64,000 nucleotides of DNA from Pantoea eucrina (GTDB taxonomy: Bacteria; Pseudomonadota; Gammaproteobacteria; Enterobacterales; Enterobacteriaceae). Position 1 is the first letter of the stretch, and every line of letters starts with the position of its first letter. Below are positions 37,823-47,998 of the stretch, piece by piece. The translations under genes and the position numbers were made by a program. The stretch lies in assembly GCF_001691555.1 (NCBI RefSeq), contig NZ_MAYN01000008.1, forward strand, positions 215,694 through 279,693. The letters run 5' to 3'. Below the pieces are notes generated by a model. The model ran no database searches and was not told the origin of the DNA. It saw only the letters and a list, made by a program, of their open reading frames with translations.

Positions 37823-39442
37823 TTACAGCTGCGGACCCGCCTGTACCAGCGCTTTACCCGCGTCGTTGTCAGTATACTTCTCAAAGTTGGTGATAAAACG
37901 CTGTGCCAGATCCTGCGCGGCCTGCTGCCACTCCGCTTCGCTCTGCCAGCTGCGGCGCGGATCCAGCGTGGCGGCGTCCACCCCGGTCAGCTGCGTCGGG
38001 ATCTGCAGATTGAACACCGGCAGGGTCTCGGTCGCGGCGTTATCCAGCTCGCCTGCCAGAATCGCATTGATGATCGCCCGCGTATCTTTCAATGAGTTAC
38101 GCTTGCCGCTGCCATTCCAGCCGGTGTTAACCAGATAAGCCTGTGCGCCTGCCGCTTCCATGCGCTTAACCAGCACTTCAGCATATTGCGTCGGATGCAG
38201 GGTCAGAAATGCGGCGCCAAAACAGGCAGAGAAGGTGGGCGTCGGCTGCGTGACGCCGCGTTCCGTGCCGGCCAGCTTGGCCGTAAAGCCGGAAAGGAAA
38301 TGATACTGCGTCTGCTCTGGCGTCAGTCGTGACACCGGCGGCAGCACGCCAAACGCGTCAGCCGTAAGGAAAATCACCTTTTTCGCGTGACCCGCTTTGG
38401 ACACCGGCTGCACGATGTTTTCGATGTGATTGATCGGATAAGAGACGCGGGTGTTTTCGGTTTTGCTGCCATCGGCGTAATCCACGCTGCCGTCGGCACG
38501 CACTACCACGTTTTCCAGCAGCGCATCGCGACGGATGGCGCGATAGATTTCCGGCTCTGCCTGTTCAGACAGGTTGATGGTTTTTGCATAGCAGCCGCCT
38601 TCGAAATTAAAGACGCCGTCGTCATCCCAGCCGTGCTCATCATCGCCAATCAGCTGCCGCTCAGGATCGGTGGAGAGCGTGGTCTTACCGGTGCCGGAGA
38701 GGCCAAAGAACACGGCCACGTCGCCCGCTTTACCCACGTTTGCGGAGCAGTGCATTGAGGCGATGCCTTTCAGCGGCAGCAGGTAGTTCATGATGGCAAA
38801 GAGGCCTTTCTTCATTTCGCCGCCGTACCAGGTGCCGCCGATCAGCTGCATGCGCTCAGTGAGGTTAAATGCAACGAAGTTTTCTGAGTTCAGCCCCTGC
38901 GCCTGCCAGTCCGGATTGGTGCACTGCGCCGCGTTCATCACCACAAAATCAGGCGTGAAGCTGGCCAGCTCTTCATCGGTCGGACGGATAAACATGTTTT
39001 TGACAAAGTGCGCCTGCCAGGCGACTTCCATCACAAAGCGTACGCTCAGGCGGGAGTCAGGATTGGCACCGCAAAATGCATCAATCACAAACAGGCGTTT
39101 GCCTGAAAGCTGCTGCGTACAGCGATCCTTCAGCGCCTGCCAGGTCTCCTGGGAAAGCGGCTGATTATCGTTTTTACCGTTGCCGGTACCGTTCCACCAC
39201 AGCGTGTCACGCGTCGTGTCATCGCGGACAATATATTTATCTTTCGGTGAGCGGCCAGTGAAAATGCCGGTATCCACGGCGATAGCGCCGCTCTGCGTCA
39301 GGGTGCCTCGCGCATAACCCTCCAGCTCCGGGCGGGTTTCTTCCTGAAACAGCGTGTCATAGTCAGGGTTATACACCACTTCGGTAGTGCCGCTGATGCC
39401 CAGGTCGGCGAGGTCTTGCGATGTCAGGCCGTTAACGCGCAT
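37823..39442 (-). CDS. pckA: phosphoenolpyruvate carboxykinase (ATP)
   Basis: PckA converts oxaloacetate and ATP to phosphoenolpyruvate and CO2, the first committed step of gluconeogenesis from C4 acids. The 539-residue protein has the length of E. coli PckA. The P-loop [13 protein letters not shown] lies near residue 248, the metal-binding aspartate in [24 protein letters not shown] near residue 268, and the substrate arginine region [10 protein letters not shown] near residue 62. Monocistronic with a strong terminator. Cytoplasmic. Confidence 0.98.
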   Translation of the reverse strand: MRVNGLTSQDLADLGISGTTEVVYNPDYDTLFQEETRPELEGYARGTLTQSGAIAVDTGIFTGRSPKDKYIVRDDTTRDTLWWNGTGNGKNDNQPLSQETWQALKDRCTQQLSGKRLFVIDAFCGANPDSRLSVRFVMEVAWQAHFVKNMFIRPTDEELASFTPDFVVMNAAQCTNPDWQAQGLNSENFVAFNLTERMQLIGGTWYGGEMKKGLFAIMNYLLPLKGIASMHCSANVGKAGDVAVFFGLSGTGKTTLSTDPERQLIGDDEHGWDDDGVFNFEGGCYAKTINLSEQAEPEIYRAIRRDALLENVVVRADGSVDYADGSKTENTRVSYPINHIENIVQPVSKAGHAKKVIFLTADAFGVLPPVSRLTPEQTQYHFLSGFTAKLAGTERGVTQPTPTFSACFGAAFLTLHPTQYAEVLVKRMEAAGAQAYLVNTGWNGSGKRNSLKDTRAIINAILAGELDNAATETLPVFNLQIPTQLTGVDAATLDPRRSWQSEAEWQQAAQDLAQRFITNFEKYTDNDAGKALVQAGPQL

Positions 39443-39680
39443 GTGACTGCTCCTTAAATCGGTACTTCATTGCATTTTTAGGGGGTGTCTGCCGCGTGGC
39501 GCACTCGGTTGCGCAGAACAGATCGCGCGCAGTGTACACATCTGAGCAGAAGCGGAAAGTGAAGATAGTTAAAAATGCGAACTGGAACGTGACAAGCGGA
39601 GAAATCGGCTACTTATAAAAGTAAAGTTAGCGAAAATTAGTTAATTTCCGTGAAAAAACATAGAGGTATAGTTTTATGCA

Positions 39681-39701
39681 AAACGGGCGGCGTGGCCGCC
39701 C
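39681..39701 (-). terminator. terminator downstream of hslO
   Basis: On the reverse strand GGGCGGC-CAC-GCCGCCC (7 base pairs) is followed by GTTTT. It lies about 10 bases after the hslO stop. Confidence 0.7.
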
Positions 39702-39710
39702 GCGGCGGGA

Positions 39711-40583
39711 TTAATGCAGCTGGTCGCTGTCGCTGACAGATTCGTTACGGATGGCGGCAATATCCACTGCATCATAGACATAGTGCGTGCCGCAATAGTC
39801 ACAATGCATATCGATTTTGCCATCTTCCGCCAGGATCTCATCCACTTCGCTTTCTGGCAGCGTTTTAAGCACTTCACCGCAGCGCTGGCGTGAGCAGGTG
39901 CACTTGAAGATAACGGGCAGCGGATCGTAAACAGTGGCTTCTTCCTGATGGTAGAGGCGCCACAGCACATCGTTTGCCGGCAGCGTAATCAGCTCTTCCG
40001 CTTTAACCGTTTCAGTCAGCATGGCCAGATGATTGAAATCATCCTGACTGGTATCCTGCGCAGGCAGAACCTGCAGTAAAATACCGGCCGCGCCCTGCTC
40101 ATTGGTGCGGATAAACAGGCGGGTAGGCAGCTGCTCAGAACGCATGAAATAGTCTTCCAGGCAGCCTGCCAGCGTATCCGCCTCCAGTCCTACCACACCC
40201 TGATAGCGCTCGCCTTTTTCTGGCGTAATGGTAATCACCAGATAGCCGTTACCCACCATTTCTTTCAGCGTACTGCCGGAGGCAATCTCTGCATCCTCTT
40301 TCACACGCGCCACGCCACGCAGCTCCTGGCGGTTATTACCGTTGATCACTGCCAGCGTCAGCGGGCCGTCGCCCTGCAGCTGTACCGTAATGTCCCCGTC
40401 AAATTTCAGCGTGGCGGTCAGCAGACTGGTTGCGACCAGCAGCTCGCCCAGCAGCGTTTTTACCGGCTCTGCGTAGTCATGGTTACGCACAATTTCATGC
40501 CAGGTGTGGGAGACATTGACCAGCTCGCCGCGTACGGCAACGTTTTCAAACAGGTAACGGTGTAATTGATCTTGAACAGACAT
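39711..40583 (-). CDS. hslO: Hsp33 redox-regulated chaperonin
   Basis: Hsp33 is a cytoplasmic holdase activated by oxidation plus unfolding. The 290-residue protein has the N-terminal substrate-binding domain ([15 protein letters not shown] at residues ~8-22) and the C-terminal zinc redox switch, with cysteine pairs CTCSRQRC near residue 230 and MHCDYCG near residue 263. All four zinc ligands are present. I chose ATG 40583 ([10 protein letters not shown]), the E. coli-like start; an upstream in-frame start would add 12 residues. It follows hslR by 25 bases, so the two form an operon. Confidence 0.96.
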   Translation of the reverse strand: MSVQDQLHRYLFENVAVRGELVNVSHTWHEIVRNHDYAEPVKTLLGELLVATSLLTATLKFDGDITVQLQGDGPLTLAVINGNNRQELRGVARVKEDAEIASGSTLKEMVGNGYLVITITPEKGERYQGVVGLEADTLAGCLEDYFMRSEQLPTRLFIRTNEQGAAGILLQVLPAQDTSQDDFNHLAMLTETVKAEELITLPANDVLWRLYHQEEATVYDPLPVIFKCTCSRQRCGEVLKTLPESEVDEILAEDGKIDMHCDYCGTHYVYDAVDIAAIRNESVSDSDQLH

Positions 40584-40608
40584 AAGTTTTCTCTCACAGG
40601 GGTGCGAA

Positions 40609-41010
40609 CTATTCATCACCCGACAGTTTAAATTTCATCAAATCACGGCGCTCTTTTTTATCAGGCCGGCGATCCGGATGTGGCATGGTCAGCGCATTCA
40701 TCTTGCGCGCCAGCGCCGTTTTTTCCCGCTTTTCCACGCTGGCGTCGGTTTCGCTATACATCAGCTGCGCTTCGCTGGCGGGACGGCGCTGATCGCTGAT
40801 GGCGTTGATAATAACCGTCCGCTCGTCGTTTCCCTGTCGCAGCGTTAATTCTGCGCCGGACTCAACCAGCTTGCTGGGTTTACTGCGCTGGCCGTTATAG
40901 TGAACCTTGCCGCCTTCGATCATTTCACGTGCCAGCGCGCGGGTTTTATAGAAGCGCGCGGCCCACAGCCATTTATCAAGGCGTACGCCGTCGCTGATTT
41001 TTTCTTTCAT
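40609..41010 (-). CDS. hslR: Hsp15 ribosome-associated heat shock protein
   Basis: Hsp15 binds free 50S subunits carrying nascent chains and helps recycle them. The 133-residue protein has an S4 RNA-binding domain from about residue 9 ([23 protein letters not shown]) and a very basic C-terminal helix ([11 protein letters not shown]). The start is ATG 41010 with AGGAG upstream. It sits directly before hslO. Upstream, E. coli has yrfG; here a 347-base gap takes its place. Confidence 0.96.
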   Translation of the reverse strand: MKEKISDGVRLDKWLWAARFYKTRALAREMIEGGKVHYNGQRSKPSKLVESGAELTLRQGNDERTVIINAISDQRRPASEAQLMYSETDASVEKREKTALARKMNALTMPHPDRRPDKKERRDLMKFKLSGDE

Positions 41011-41357
41011 TGTGGCTCCTGCTTTAACGCAGCGTTTCATCTTTACCGGTAAACGGGTCCGGCAGCGCGGCGCTGAAAAAGGGTAGCGGCCGACTGGCGT
41101 CGAAGCGGCTGACGCCTGAGTCTCTGCGCCGGACGTTAGCCGGAATCGGTTCACTGTCATTAACGTGTCGCGCAGTTATGCGACAGGCTATGCGGCGACA
41201 CGCCGCAGAGACAAATCGGCAGATATCCGGAAATATGGGCAGAAAGTGAGAAATCAAGGTGCGACGCGATGCCGCACTCTATCAGTTTAGCGTAAATGCC
41301 GGCCCCGTCAGCCACTGCCAAAAAACGCGCGACAGGGTAGCACACAAGGGCGGAGGG
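41011..41357. other. igaA–hslR gap lacking yrfG
   Basis: In E. coli this space is filled by yrfG, a HAD-family nucleotidase of ~220 codons. Here only 347 bases remain and I find no DxDGT-type HAD motif in any frame. A short leftward open frame (41024-41257) ends 13 bases before hslR with operon-like spacing but resembles nothing I know. A short inverted repeat, GTGTCGC / GCGACAC, lies at 41164-41202. It probably holds a promoter for hslRO. Confidence 0.4.
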
Positions 41358-43493
41358 TCAGAACAGCGAGCGCACGCTCTGCATAGTGCTGAGATTATGA
41401 TTAAAGCATTTATCGTAATATTGCTGAATTTCCGCCATACGCAGCCGGTTACGATGGATGCGTCGCAGCGTCAGCAAGCCGTTTACCACCGCTGAAATCA
41501 GCAGTATCAGCATCAGCACAACGCTGCCAATGTAGCGCCACTGCGCCATTGCATCGGGTTCGTTATGCAGCATGATATGGCGCGTCCCGTTCGCATCCGT
41601 ACTCATGCTGGTGATAATACCGCTGGCGCTGAACGGGGTATGCAGCAGCATGCCCGCGATACGCTGCAGCTCGCGCCACTGCGAAGGCGCGTCAAGATCA
41701 AACAGGGAAACGGCAGGCTGCGGCTGCGTCACCAGCTGACGTCCTTCATCGCTGATAATGAGAAAACCGCCCGGCGGCGGACTGTTAAGCGTTTCCGCAG
41801 CACGACGGGTCTCACGGGAAAAGAAGGTCGAGGTCGCGGTATTCACCAGATTTTCCAGCGCTTCGGCACTGACAGGCCTTAACAGCACATTCATGCCGCT
41901 GAGTTTGCCGGTATCTGCACGATGGATCAGCGAATCCCAGTCTTTGGCATTGCCCAGATTCACCAGGGCATTTTTCAGCCGGACGCAATCCTGTTGCTGA
42001 CTGCAGAGATCCTGTGTCCTGAGCACCAGCTCTGAAAAATCATCCAGCAGAATCATGCCTGACTTCTGAATCGCGGAGGCGAGCTGCGGATTAAGCTTGG
42101 GATCGGTGCTGGTTTCCGGATGCAGCTGGCGCAGGGTGGTATCCAGCAGCGCGGCGGCCTTATCGATAATGTCAGACTGCGGCTGCGGCAGCGGAGCGGC
42201 TTTGTTCCAGTAGATAGCCGAGCAGTCAAAAGGCATGTAAGTGTAGGTGCGATTACTTTGGTAATTGCCTGGCACAGAGCACATACCGGTCCCCGTTACC
42301 CTGAGTACATCGCCGACGTGCAGCGGCAGGGCAGAGAGCTTATCTACGCTGTCGACCTGAATACTCTCCGTACCTTTGACCCATGCCAGACTCAGCTTGA
42401 GCGGCATACTGAGCGGGATCCAGGTCAGCAGCATCGCCAGCACCAGCAGTGAACCGCAGGTCAGTACCAGATTCTTGCGCCACCGTTGTACCGGAAAATT
42501 TCTGACCTCATCCTGCAGCGACAAAAAATGCCCCTGACGCACGACCTGGCGGTTCAGATAGATATCCACTTCGGTGATCTGTCCAAGATCGTGGGTAATG
42601 TAGGGCTGCCAGTGCGGCGGATAAATGAGATCGATAATACCCAGCGAAATATTGCTCTGCTCCTGGTTCGACTCACCAAACAGGCCCCAGCGTTTCGGCG
42701 CGCCGCGCAGACAGTGAATATCGCGCAGGCCTTTCTCTCCGGGAAAACGACAGAGAAACCAGAGGCTGACGGCGATCATCACGCAGCCAGGGGCTACCAG
42801 CCAGATCAGGAGATTGCCTGGCAGCACCAGACCGAGAAAAAACAGCAGAAAAGCGCAGCAGATAACCACGGCTTCACGCGTACCGTCAGGCCGCGAAAGC
42901 TGGTACTCCTCATGCGACTCTTTGCGTACCCGCAGTAATTCGACGTTTTCGCTCTCTGCTTTGCGGATAGAGGCGTTGGTACTGGCAGGCTGTATCAGCG
43001 GCGGCAGAGCAGGTTGCTCAATGGCGTAATTAACCAGCGAGTGACCATTCAGAGAGATGACCAGCGGCAGCGACTGCGTGCGGATCAGCTCAACGTAGTT
43101 TTCGTCTGCAATATACTGTTCCCAGAGCGGCGGCAGATGTACTTCAACTTCATCCAGATAGTAGCGCCATTTATGGGGATCGTCGGTTGAGAGGCCGTAA
43201 CGGGTAATAGAACGGGTAACAGGATAGACATTGTTGCTTTGTGCCGTCAGCGTTAGCGCTTCCGCCTCCCTGGTAAAGCGCGCACGGGTGCGCGGCGGCT
43301 GACGTTTAGCCAGCGCAGCCAGATACTTTTCTACTGCAGTGCGCTCATCATCAGAGAGTTTGCGGCAGGGCGGACTGATAAACGGCAGGGGTCGCGCTAA
43401 CGGCGGACGATGCCGCATAGCGTACCAGTAAGCGATACCAGCTAATGATGAGCCGACCAGCATCACTGTCAGGATGACAATAAAAGTGCTCAT
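41358..43493 (-). CDS. igaA: IgaA inner-membrane repressor of the Rcs system
   Basis: IgaA (YrfF/UmoB) restrains Rcs phosphorelay signalling by contacting RcsD and is essential in wild-type enterobacteria. The 711-residue protein has an N-terminal helix (residues ~5-25), a first cytoplasmic domain, a pair of helices near residue 210 (AVVICCAFLLFFLGLVLPGN), a second cytoplasmic domain, a helix near residue 345, a large periplasmic domain with several cysteines (TGMCSVPGN, PFDCSAIY, LCSQQQDC) and a C-terminal helix near residue 658. Length and topology match E. coli IgaA. It is divergent from nudE. Confidence 0.95.
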   Translation of the reverse strand: MSTFIVILTVMLVGSSLAGIAYWYAMRHRPPLARPLPFISPPCRKLSDDERTAVEKYLAALAKRQPPRTRARFTREAEALTLTAQSNNVYPVTRSITRYGLSTDDPHKWRYYLDEVEVHLPPLWEQYIADENYVELIRTQSLPLVISLNGHSLVNYAIEQPALPPLIQPASTNASIRKAESENVELLRVRKESHEEYQLSRPDGTREAVVICCAFLLFFLGLVLPGNLLIWLVAPGCVMIAVSLWFLCRFPGEKGLRDIHCLRGAPKRWGLFGESNQEQSNISLGIIDLIYPPHWQPYITHDLGQITEVDIYLNRQVVRQGHFLSLQDEVRNFPVQRWRKNLVLTCGSLLVLAMLLTWIPLSMPLKLSLAWVKGTESIQVDSVDKLSALPLHVGDVLRVTGTGMCSVPGNYQSNRTYTYMPFDCSAIYWNKAAPLPQPQSDIIDKAAALLDTTLRQLHPETSTDPKLNPQLASAIQKSGMILLDDFSELVLRTQDLCSQQQDCVRLKNALVNLGNAKDWDSLIHRADTGKLSGMNVLLRPVSAEALENLVNTATSTFFSRETRRAAETLNSPPPGGFLIISDEGRQLVTQPQPAVSLFDLDAPSQWRELQRIAGMLLHTPFSASGIITSMSTDANGTRHIMLHNEPDAMAQWRYIGSVVLMLILLISAVVNGLLTLRRIHRNRLRMAEIQQYYDKCFNHNLSTMQSVRSLF

Positions 43494-43881
43494 GCTACGC
43501 TCATTCCAGCCAACGAAATGCCTTCACGTTAACGTTCTACTCCCGGCGAAAATCGTAAGATGTGTCAATTCTGGCGAGCAGATGAGGTTCTGACAAGAAG
43601 AAACACAGATAAAATAATGCGCTAAATCATCGGATTATAAATTATTAGATTAATCCCTGATAGGATGGTAACCAGGCAATACTCAATTAAATATCGGCAT
43701 TTTCTGAATTTGGATCCAAAGCGTTGACTTACGCTTAAAACAGGCGGGCAGAGAACACGCCGTACTTCGGGCTGCGCAATCCGGCGGCGGCTTAGCCTAC
43801 GTTGCCTGTCGCACATTTGCGCGGCCTTCGGTATGCTGGCGTTATCGCATTTCACAAGGTTGTGCAACGTCTGAGGCTGAT
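43494..43881. promoter_or_regulatory. igaA–nudE divergent intergenic region
   Basis: This 388-base gap should hold promoters for both genes. A TTGACA hexamer faces igaA (complement of 43562-43567) and a TTGACT faces nudE (43725-43730), neither with a good -10 at the expected distance. An AT-rich dyad GGATTA-N13-TAATCC lies at 43632-43656. I see no gene. Confidence 0.35.
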
Positions 43882-44448
43882 ATGACCACTCCATTGAAAA
43901 AACCTGACATCCTCAAGGTAGAAGCGGTGGCGCGCTCCCGCCTGTTTACCATTGAAGCCGTCGATCTCGCTTTCAGCAATGGTGCACGCCGTGTTTATGA
44001 GCGCATGAAACCTTCTGAACGCGAAGCGGTAATGATTGTGCCGATTCTCGGCGACGACGTGATTCTGATTCAGGAGTATGGGGTAGGGCTGGAAAGCTAT
44101 GAGCTTGGTTTCCCTAAGGGACTGATCGATCCGGGCGAAAGCGCCTTTGAGGCGGCTGACCGCGAACTGAAAGAAGAGGTCGGCTACGGAGCGACCCGCC
44201 TTGAAGCGCTGGGCAAGCTCACGATGGCACCCTCTTACTTCTCCAGTAAAATGAATATCGTTGTGGCGGAAGGACTCTATGAAGAGAAACTGGAAGGTGA
44301 TGAGCCTGAGCCACTGGTGGTACGGCGCTGGCCGCTGAAGAACCTGCTGGCGCTGCTGGAAGAACCTGATTTCAGCGAGGCGCGTAATGTCAGTGCGCTG
44401 TTTCTGGTGCGCGAATGGCTGGTAAAACAGGGCCGGCTTGATTACTGA
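43882..44448 (+). CDS. nudE: NudE ADP-compounds hydrolase
   Basis: NudE is a Nudix hydrolase acting on ADP-ribose, NADH and diadenosine polyphosphates. The 188-residue protein carries a complete Nudix box (G-x5-E-x7-RELKEE-x-GY) in GLIDPGESAFEAADRELKEEVG, near residues 80-102. It is divergent from igaA and convergent with mrcA, as in E. coli. Cytoplasmic. Confidence 0.95.
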   Translation: MTTPLKKPDILKVEAVARSRLFTIEAVDLAFSNGARRVYERMKPSEREAVMIVPILGDDVILIQEYGVGLESYELGFPKGLIDPGESAFEAADRELKEEVGYGATRLEALGKLTMAPSYFSSKMNIVVAEGLYEEKLEGDEPEPLVVRRWPLKNLLALLEEPDFSEARNVSALFLVREWLVKQGRLDY

Positions 44449-44453
44449 ATAAA

Positions 44454-44478
44454 GAAAGGCGCCCGCAGGCGCCTTGTT
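44454..44478. terminator. bidirectional terminator between nudE and mrcA
   Basis: The stem AAGGCGCC / GGCGCCTT (8 base pairs, loop CGCA, 44456-44475) lies between the convergent stops. Short T-rich tails follow on both strands. Confidence 0.75.
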
Positions 44479-44479
44479 A

Positions 44480-47029
44480 TCAGAACAGTTCGTGACTTTC
44501 GCCATTGTCCATAATGGTCGTGCCGACGTCGTGCACCGTATACTCCGTGGGCTGTGTACCGTTGATGAAATATTCCTGACGCGTATTGCCACCGCCGTTA
44601 GCCAGTTTACCGGTTGCACGGTCGATGGTAACGGTCACCACGCCATCCGGCGGCGTCAGTGGCTGCACCGGGACGCCCTCCAGCGCAGATTTCATGTAGT
44701 CATCCCACGCCGGCTGCGCGCTCTTGGCGCCGCCTTCATAACCGGAAATCTGATCCGGAATTGCTCCCGACACGGTTGAACGCCCCAGCGCGCGTGAATC
44801 ATCAAAGCCGATCCAGACCGACGTCACCACACCCGGACCATAGCCGGAGAACCAGGCATCTTTAGAGCTGTTGGTCGTACCGGTTTTTCCGCCAATGTCA
44901 TTCCGCTTCAGATCGCGTCCGGCACGCCAGCCTGTACCCATCCAGCCGGGCTCGCCAAAAATATTGGAGTTAAGCGCGCTTTTGATCAGGAACGAGAGCG
45001 GCGTATTAATCACATGCGGTGCATACTGCTGATCGCCTGCTGGCTGCGACTGTGCCGGAACCTGCTCCAGCGCCGGCTTTGGCACCGACTGGTTCTGCGA
45101 CTCATCAGAGGTGGCAACGTTCTCCACGCTCTCTTCATTCAGCGCGACTGACTTCCTGGTATCGCCGTAAATCACCGGCAGATTACACTGCGGACAGGCG
45201 ATTTTAGGCCGGGTTTCAAAAATTACGCCGCCCTGCTCATCCTCAATGCGGGTGATGAAATAGGGGTCAACCAGAAAACCGCCGTTTGCCATGACCGCAT
45301 AGCCACGCGCCACCTGCAGCGGGGTAAATGAAGCGGCACCCAGCGCCAGCGATTCGGTATGAATAATATTCTGCGCCGGGAAGCCAAAGCGCTGCAGATA
45401 TTCTGCAGCATAATCGACGCCCATGGCGCGCATGGCGCGTACCATCACCACGTTTTTAGATTCTCCCAGCCCCTGACGCAAACGGATAGGGCCGGCATAG
45501 GTTGGCGGCGAGTTTTTAGGCCGCCAGTCAGCGCCGGCACCGGCATCCCAGCGGGAGATCGGAACATCATTGAGGATCGAAGCCAGCGTCAGGCCACGAT
45601 CCATCGCGGCGGTATAGAGAAACGGCTTGATGTTTGATCCCACCTGACGCAGCGCCTGGGTAGCACGGTTAAACATGCTCTGATTAAAATCGAATCCGCC
45701 CACCAGCGCACGCACCGCGCCATCTTCCGGATTCAGTGATACCAGCGCAGAGTTCACCAGCGGAACCTGACCCAGCCACCACTCATCGCCCACTTTACGC
45801 ACCCAGATCTGCTGACCGGCCTGCAGCACCTGCGTAATGGTGCGCGGTGTCGGTCCCTGCAGCGTGTCTGATTTATAAGGTCGAGCCCAGCGCACGCCGG
45901 AGAGCTTCAGCGCGACCGTGCTGCCATCTTTCAGTAAGGCCGTGGCCTCCTGAGCACTGGCACTGGTCACCACTGCCGCATTCAGCGGTCCGTAGGCAGG
46001 CAGCGTTTTCAGCGTTTTCAGAATACGGGCCTGATCCCAGCTTGTCTCACCGACTTTCCATAACACGGTGGTCGGGCCGCGGTAGCCATGGCGCATATCA
46101 TAAGCCATGACATTGTTACGTACCGCCTGCTGCGCCGCTTCCTGCAGGCGACGGGTTACGGTGGTATACACCTTGTAGCCGTCGTCATAGGCGCGGTCGC
46201 CGTAACGTTTCACCATCTCCTGACGCACCATTTCACTGAGATAAGGGGCAGAAAAAGCGATCTCAGGACCGTGATAGCTGGCGGTCAGCGGCGTATTACG
46301 GGCCTCTTCATACTGCTGCTGTGTGATGTCATTTTGATCCAGCATGCGCGCCAGTACTACATTACGGCGCGCCAGCGCCCGGCTGTGCGAATAGAGCGGG
46401 TTAAAGGTTGAGGGCGCTTTTGGCAGACCCGCGATCATCGCCATTTCACTCAGCGACAGCTGGTCGACCGTTTTACCAAAATAGACCTGAGCCGCCGCGC
46501 CAACGCCATAAGCGCGATAGCCGAGGTAGATTTTATTAAGGTAGAGCTCAAGGATCTCATCTTTGCTCAGCAGCTGTTCAATGCGGATCGCCAGGAACGC
46601 TTCTTTGATTTTACGCATCAGCGTACGTTCAGGGCTCAGAAAGAAGTTACGCGCCAGCTGCTGAGTAATCGTACTGGCTCCCTGCGACGCATGGCCTGAC
46701 ATCAGTGCGATGCTGGCAGCACGAAAAATCCCCACCGGATCGACGCCGTGATGCTCATAAAAGCGGCTATCTTCGGTAGCGATAAATGCTTTGATCAGTT
46801 CTGGCGGCATCTGCTTCAGCGTCAGCGGTACGCGGCGTTTCTCACCATACTGGGCGATCAGCTCGCCCTCGGCGCTGTAAACCTGCATCGGCGTCTGCAG
46901 ACGCACATCTTTCAATGTGTTCACATCGGGCAGCTGCGGCTCTATGTATTTGTACAAGCCATAAACCGTACCGGCTCCCAGCAAAATGCAACACACTGCA
47001 AGAATCAATAAATACTTTACGAACTTCAC
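44480..47029 (-). CDS. mrcA: penicillin-binding protein 1A
   Basis: PBP1a polymerises and cross-links peptidoglycan. The 849-residue inner-membrane protein has a signal anchor (residues ~5-25) and a family 51 glycosyltransferase domain (EDSRFYEHHGVDPVGI with the catalytic glutamate near residue 87; STITQQLARNFFL; RKIKEAFLAIRIEQ). An OB-like insertion and a transpeptidase domain follow, with SNIKPF (active serine near residue 466) and GGKTGTTNSSKDAWF near residue 715. The start is GTG 47029, as in E. coli. It is divergent from the hof operon. Confidence 0.97.
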   Translation of the reverse strand: MKFVKYLLILAVCCILLGAGTVYGLYKYIEPQLPDVNTLKDVRLQTPMQVYSAEGELIAQYGEKRRVPLTLKQMPPELIKAFIATEDSRFYEHHGVDPVGIFRAASIALMSGHASQGASTITQQLARNFFLSPERTLMRKIKEAFLAIRIEQLLSKDEILELYLNKIYLGYRAYGVGAAAQVYFGKTVDQLSLSEMAMIAGLPKAPSTFNPLYSHSRALARRNVVLARMLDQNDITQQQYEEARNTPLTASYHGPEIAFSAPYLSEMVRQEMVKRYGDRAYDDGYKVYTTVTRRLQEAAQQAVRNNVMAYDMRHGYRGPTTVLWKVGETSWDQARILKTLKTLPAYGPLNAAVVTSASAQEATALLKDGSTVALKLSGVRWARPYKSDTLQGPTPRTITQVLQAGQQIWVRKVGDEWWLGQVPLVNSALVSLNPEDGAVRALVGGFDFNQSMFNRATQALRQVGSNIKPFLYTAAMDRGLTLASILNDVPISRWDAGAGADWRPKNSPPTYAGPIRLRQGLGESKNVVMVRAMRAMGVDYAAEYLQRFGFPAQNIIHTESLALGAASFTPLQVARGYAVMANGGFLVDPYFITRIEDEQGGVIFETRPKIACPQCNLPVIYGDTRKSVALNEESVENVATSDESQNQSVPKPALEQVPAQSQPAGDQQYAPHVINTPLSFLIKSALNSNIFGEPGWMGTGWRAGRDLKRNDIGGKTGTTNSSKDAWFSGYGPGVVTSVWIGFDDSRALGRSTVSGAIPDQISGYEGGAKSAQPAWDDYMKSALEGVPVQPLTPPDGVVTVTIDRATGKLANGGGNTRQEYFINGTQPTEYTVHDVGTTIMDNGESHELF

Positions 47030-47182
47030 CTGAGAATTCCCATCTGTTGGCGTTTGGGCAGTTTATAAACAATCGCGCGGTAGTATAAAGGCAAGCCTGA
47101 CGCTTTGATATACCCGTCATTTGTCTGTCATTCAGCATAGCCGGGTTTAGCGTTGACCTTTGATAATAAGGAGATTGCGCAT

Positions 47183-47998
47183 ATGGCTTTTCAGCGCTGG
47201 CAAATTGGACTGGATATTCAGAACAGGCACCTGTGTGCGCTGGGTATTGAACGCCGTCGTCATGGCTGGCAGCTGCGACACTGGTGGCAGCAAGCGCTGC
47301 CGCACGATACGTTACGCAACGGTGTGTTGCAAAGCTCGCCGCTGTTACAGGAGATGTTAGCGGCGTGGCGGCGGCAGCTACCGGCGCAGTTCTCACTGCG
47401 CGTTGGCCTGCCGCCACAACTGGTGCTGCAGCGAACATTGCCGCTGCCTGGCACCACGCTGCGTGAACCCGCGTTAAATCGTTATGTCACTGCCGCCGCC
47501 CGCAATCTCTTCCCGATGGAAACCGCGCTGCTGGCGTTTGACTACCAGTGTGACGCTGCTGCAAACACGCTGCAGGTGACGGCTGCCCGGCGGGACGTGA
47601 TGGCCCAGTGGCTTCAGCCGCTGCAGCAGGCCGGTCTTGAGCCTGACATCTTTGAACTGAGCACGCAGGCTCTGATGCAGGTCGCACAACAGCTGCCGCT
47701 TGCCCTGCATACGCTGCTGATCCACCCGACAGGCGATCACGCCTTCTGGGCGTTTAATGACGGCACGCTGCGCTGCGGGGCCGTTGCAGGGACGCTCAAT
47801 GCAGACATCATTGCGCAGCTGTTTCCGCAGGTGTCCGATCAGCTTTGTACCTCCACGTCAGCCCCGACCGCGCGGCAGGCAAAGCTGTGCCTGCCGCTGT
47901 CACTATTACGCTATCAGCAGCCGCCACTGCCTGCACAACAGGGAGATTTTACCCTGGCGCTGGGGCTGGCACTGCGTCCCGGAGACAGCGCATGCTAA
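47183..47998 (+). CDS. hofM: HofM/PilM-like protein of the DNA-uptake operon
   Basis: The 271-residue protein matches E. coli HofM (WQIGL near residue 6, a PxxGDF.LALGLALR C-terminus) and is a divergent relative of PilM, the actin-like cytoplasmic part of type IV pilus alignment complexes. In E. coli the hof genes are needed for using double-stranded DNA as a nutrient. I chose ATG 47183, with AAGGAG nine bases upstream and MAFQRWQIGL matching E. coli. It overlaps hofN by seven bases. It is divergent from mrcA. Confidence 0.88.
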   Translation: MAFQRWQIGLDIQNRHLCALGIERRRHGWQLRHWWQQALPHDTLRNGVLQSSPLLQEMLAAWRRQLPAQFSLRVGLPPQLVLQRTLPLPGTTLREPALNRYVTAAARNLFPMETALLAFDYQCDAAANTLQVTAARRDVMAQWLQPLQQAGLEPDIFELSTQALMQVAQQLPLALHTLLIHPTGDHAFWAFNDGTLRCGAVAGTLNADIIAQLFPQVSDQLCTSTSAPTARQAKLCLPLSLLRYQQPPLPAQQGDFTLALGLALRPGDSAC

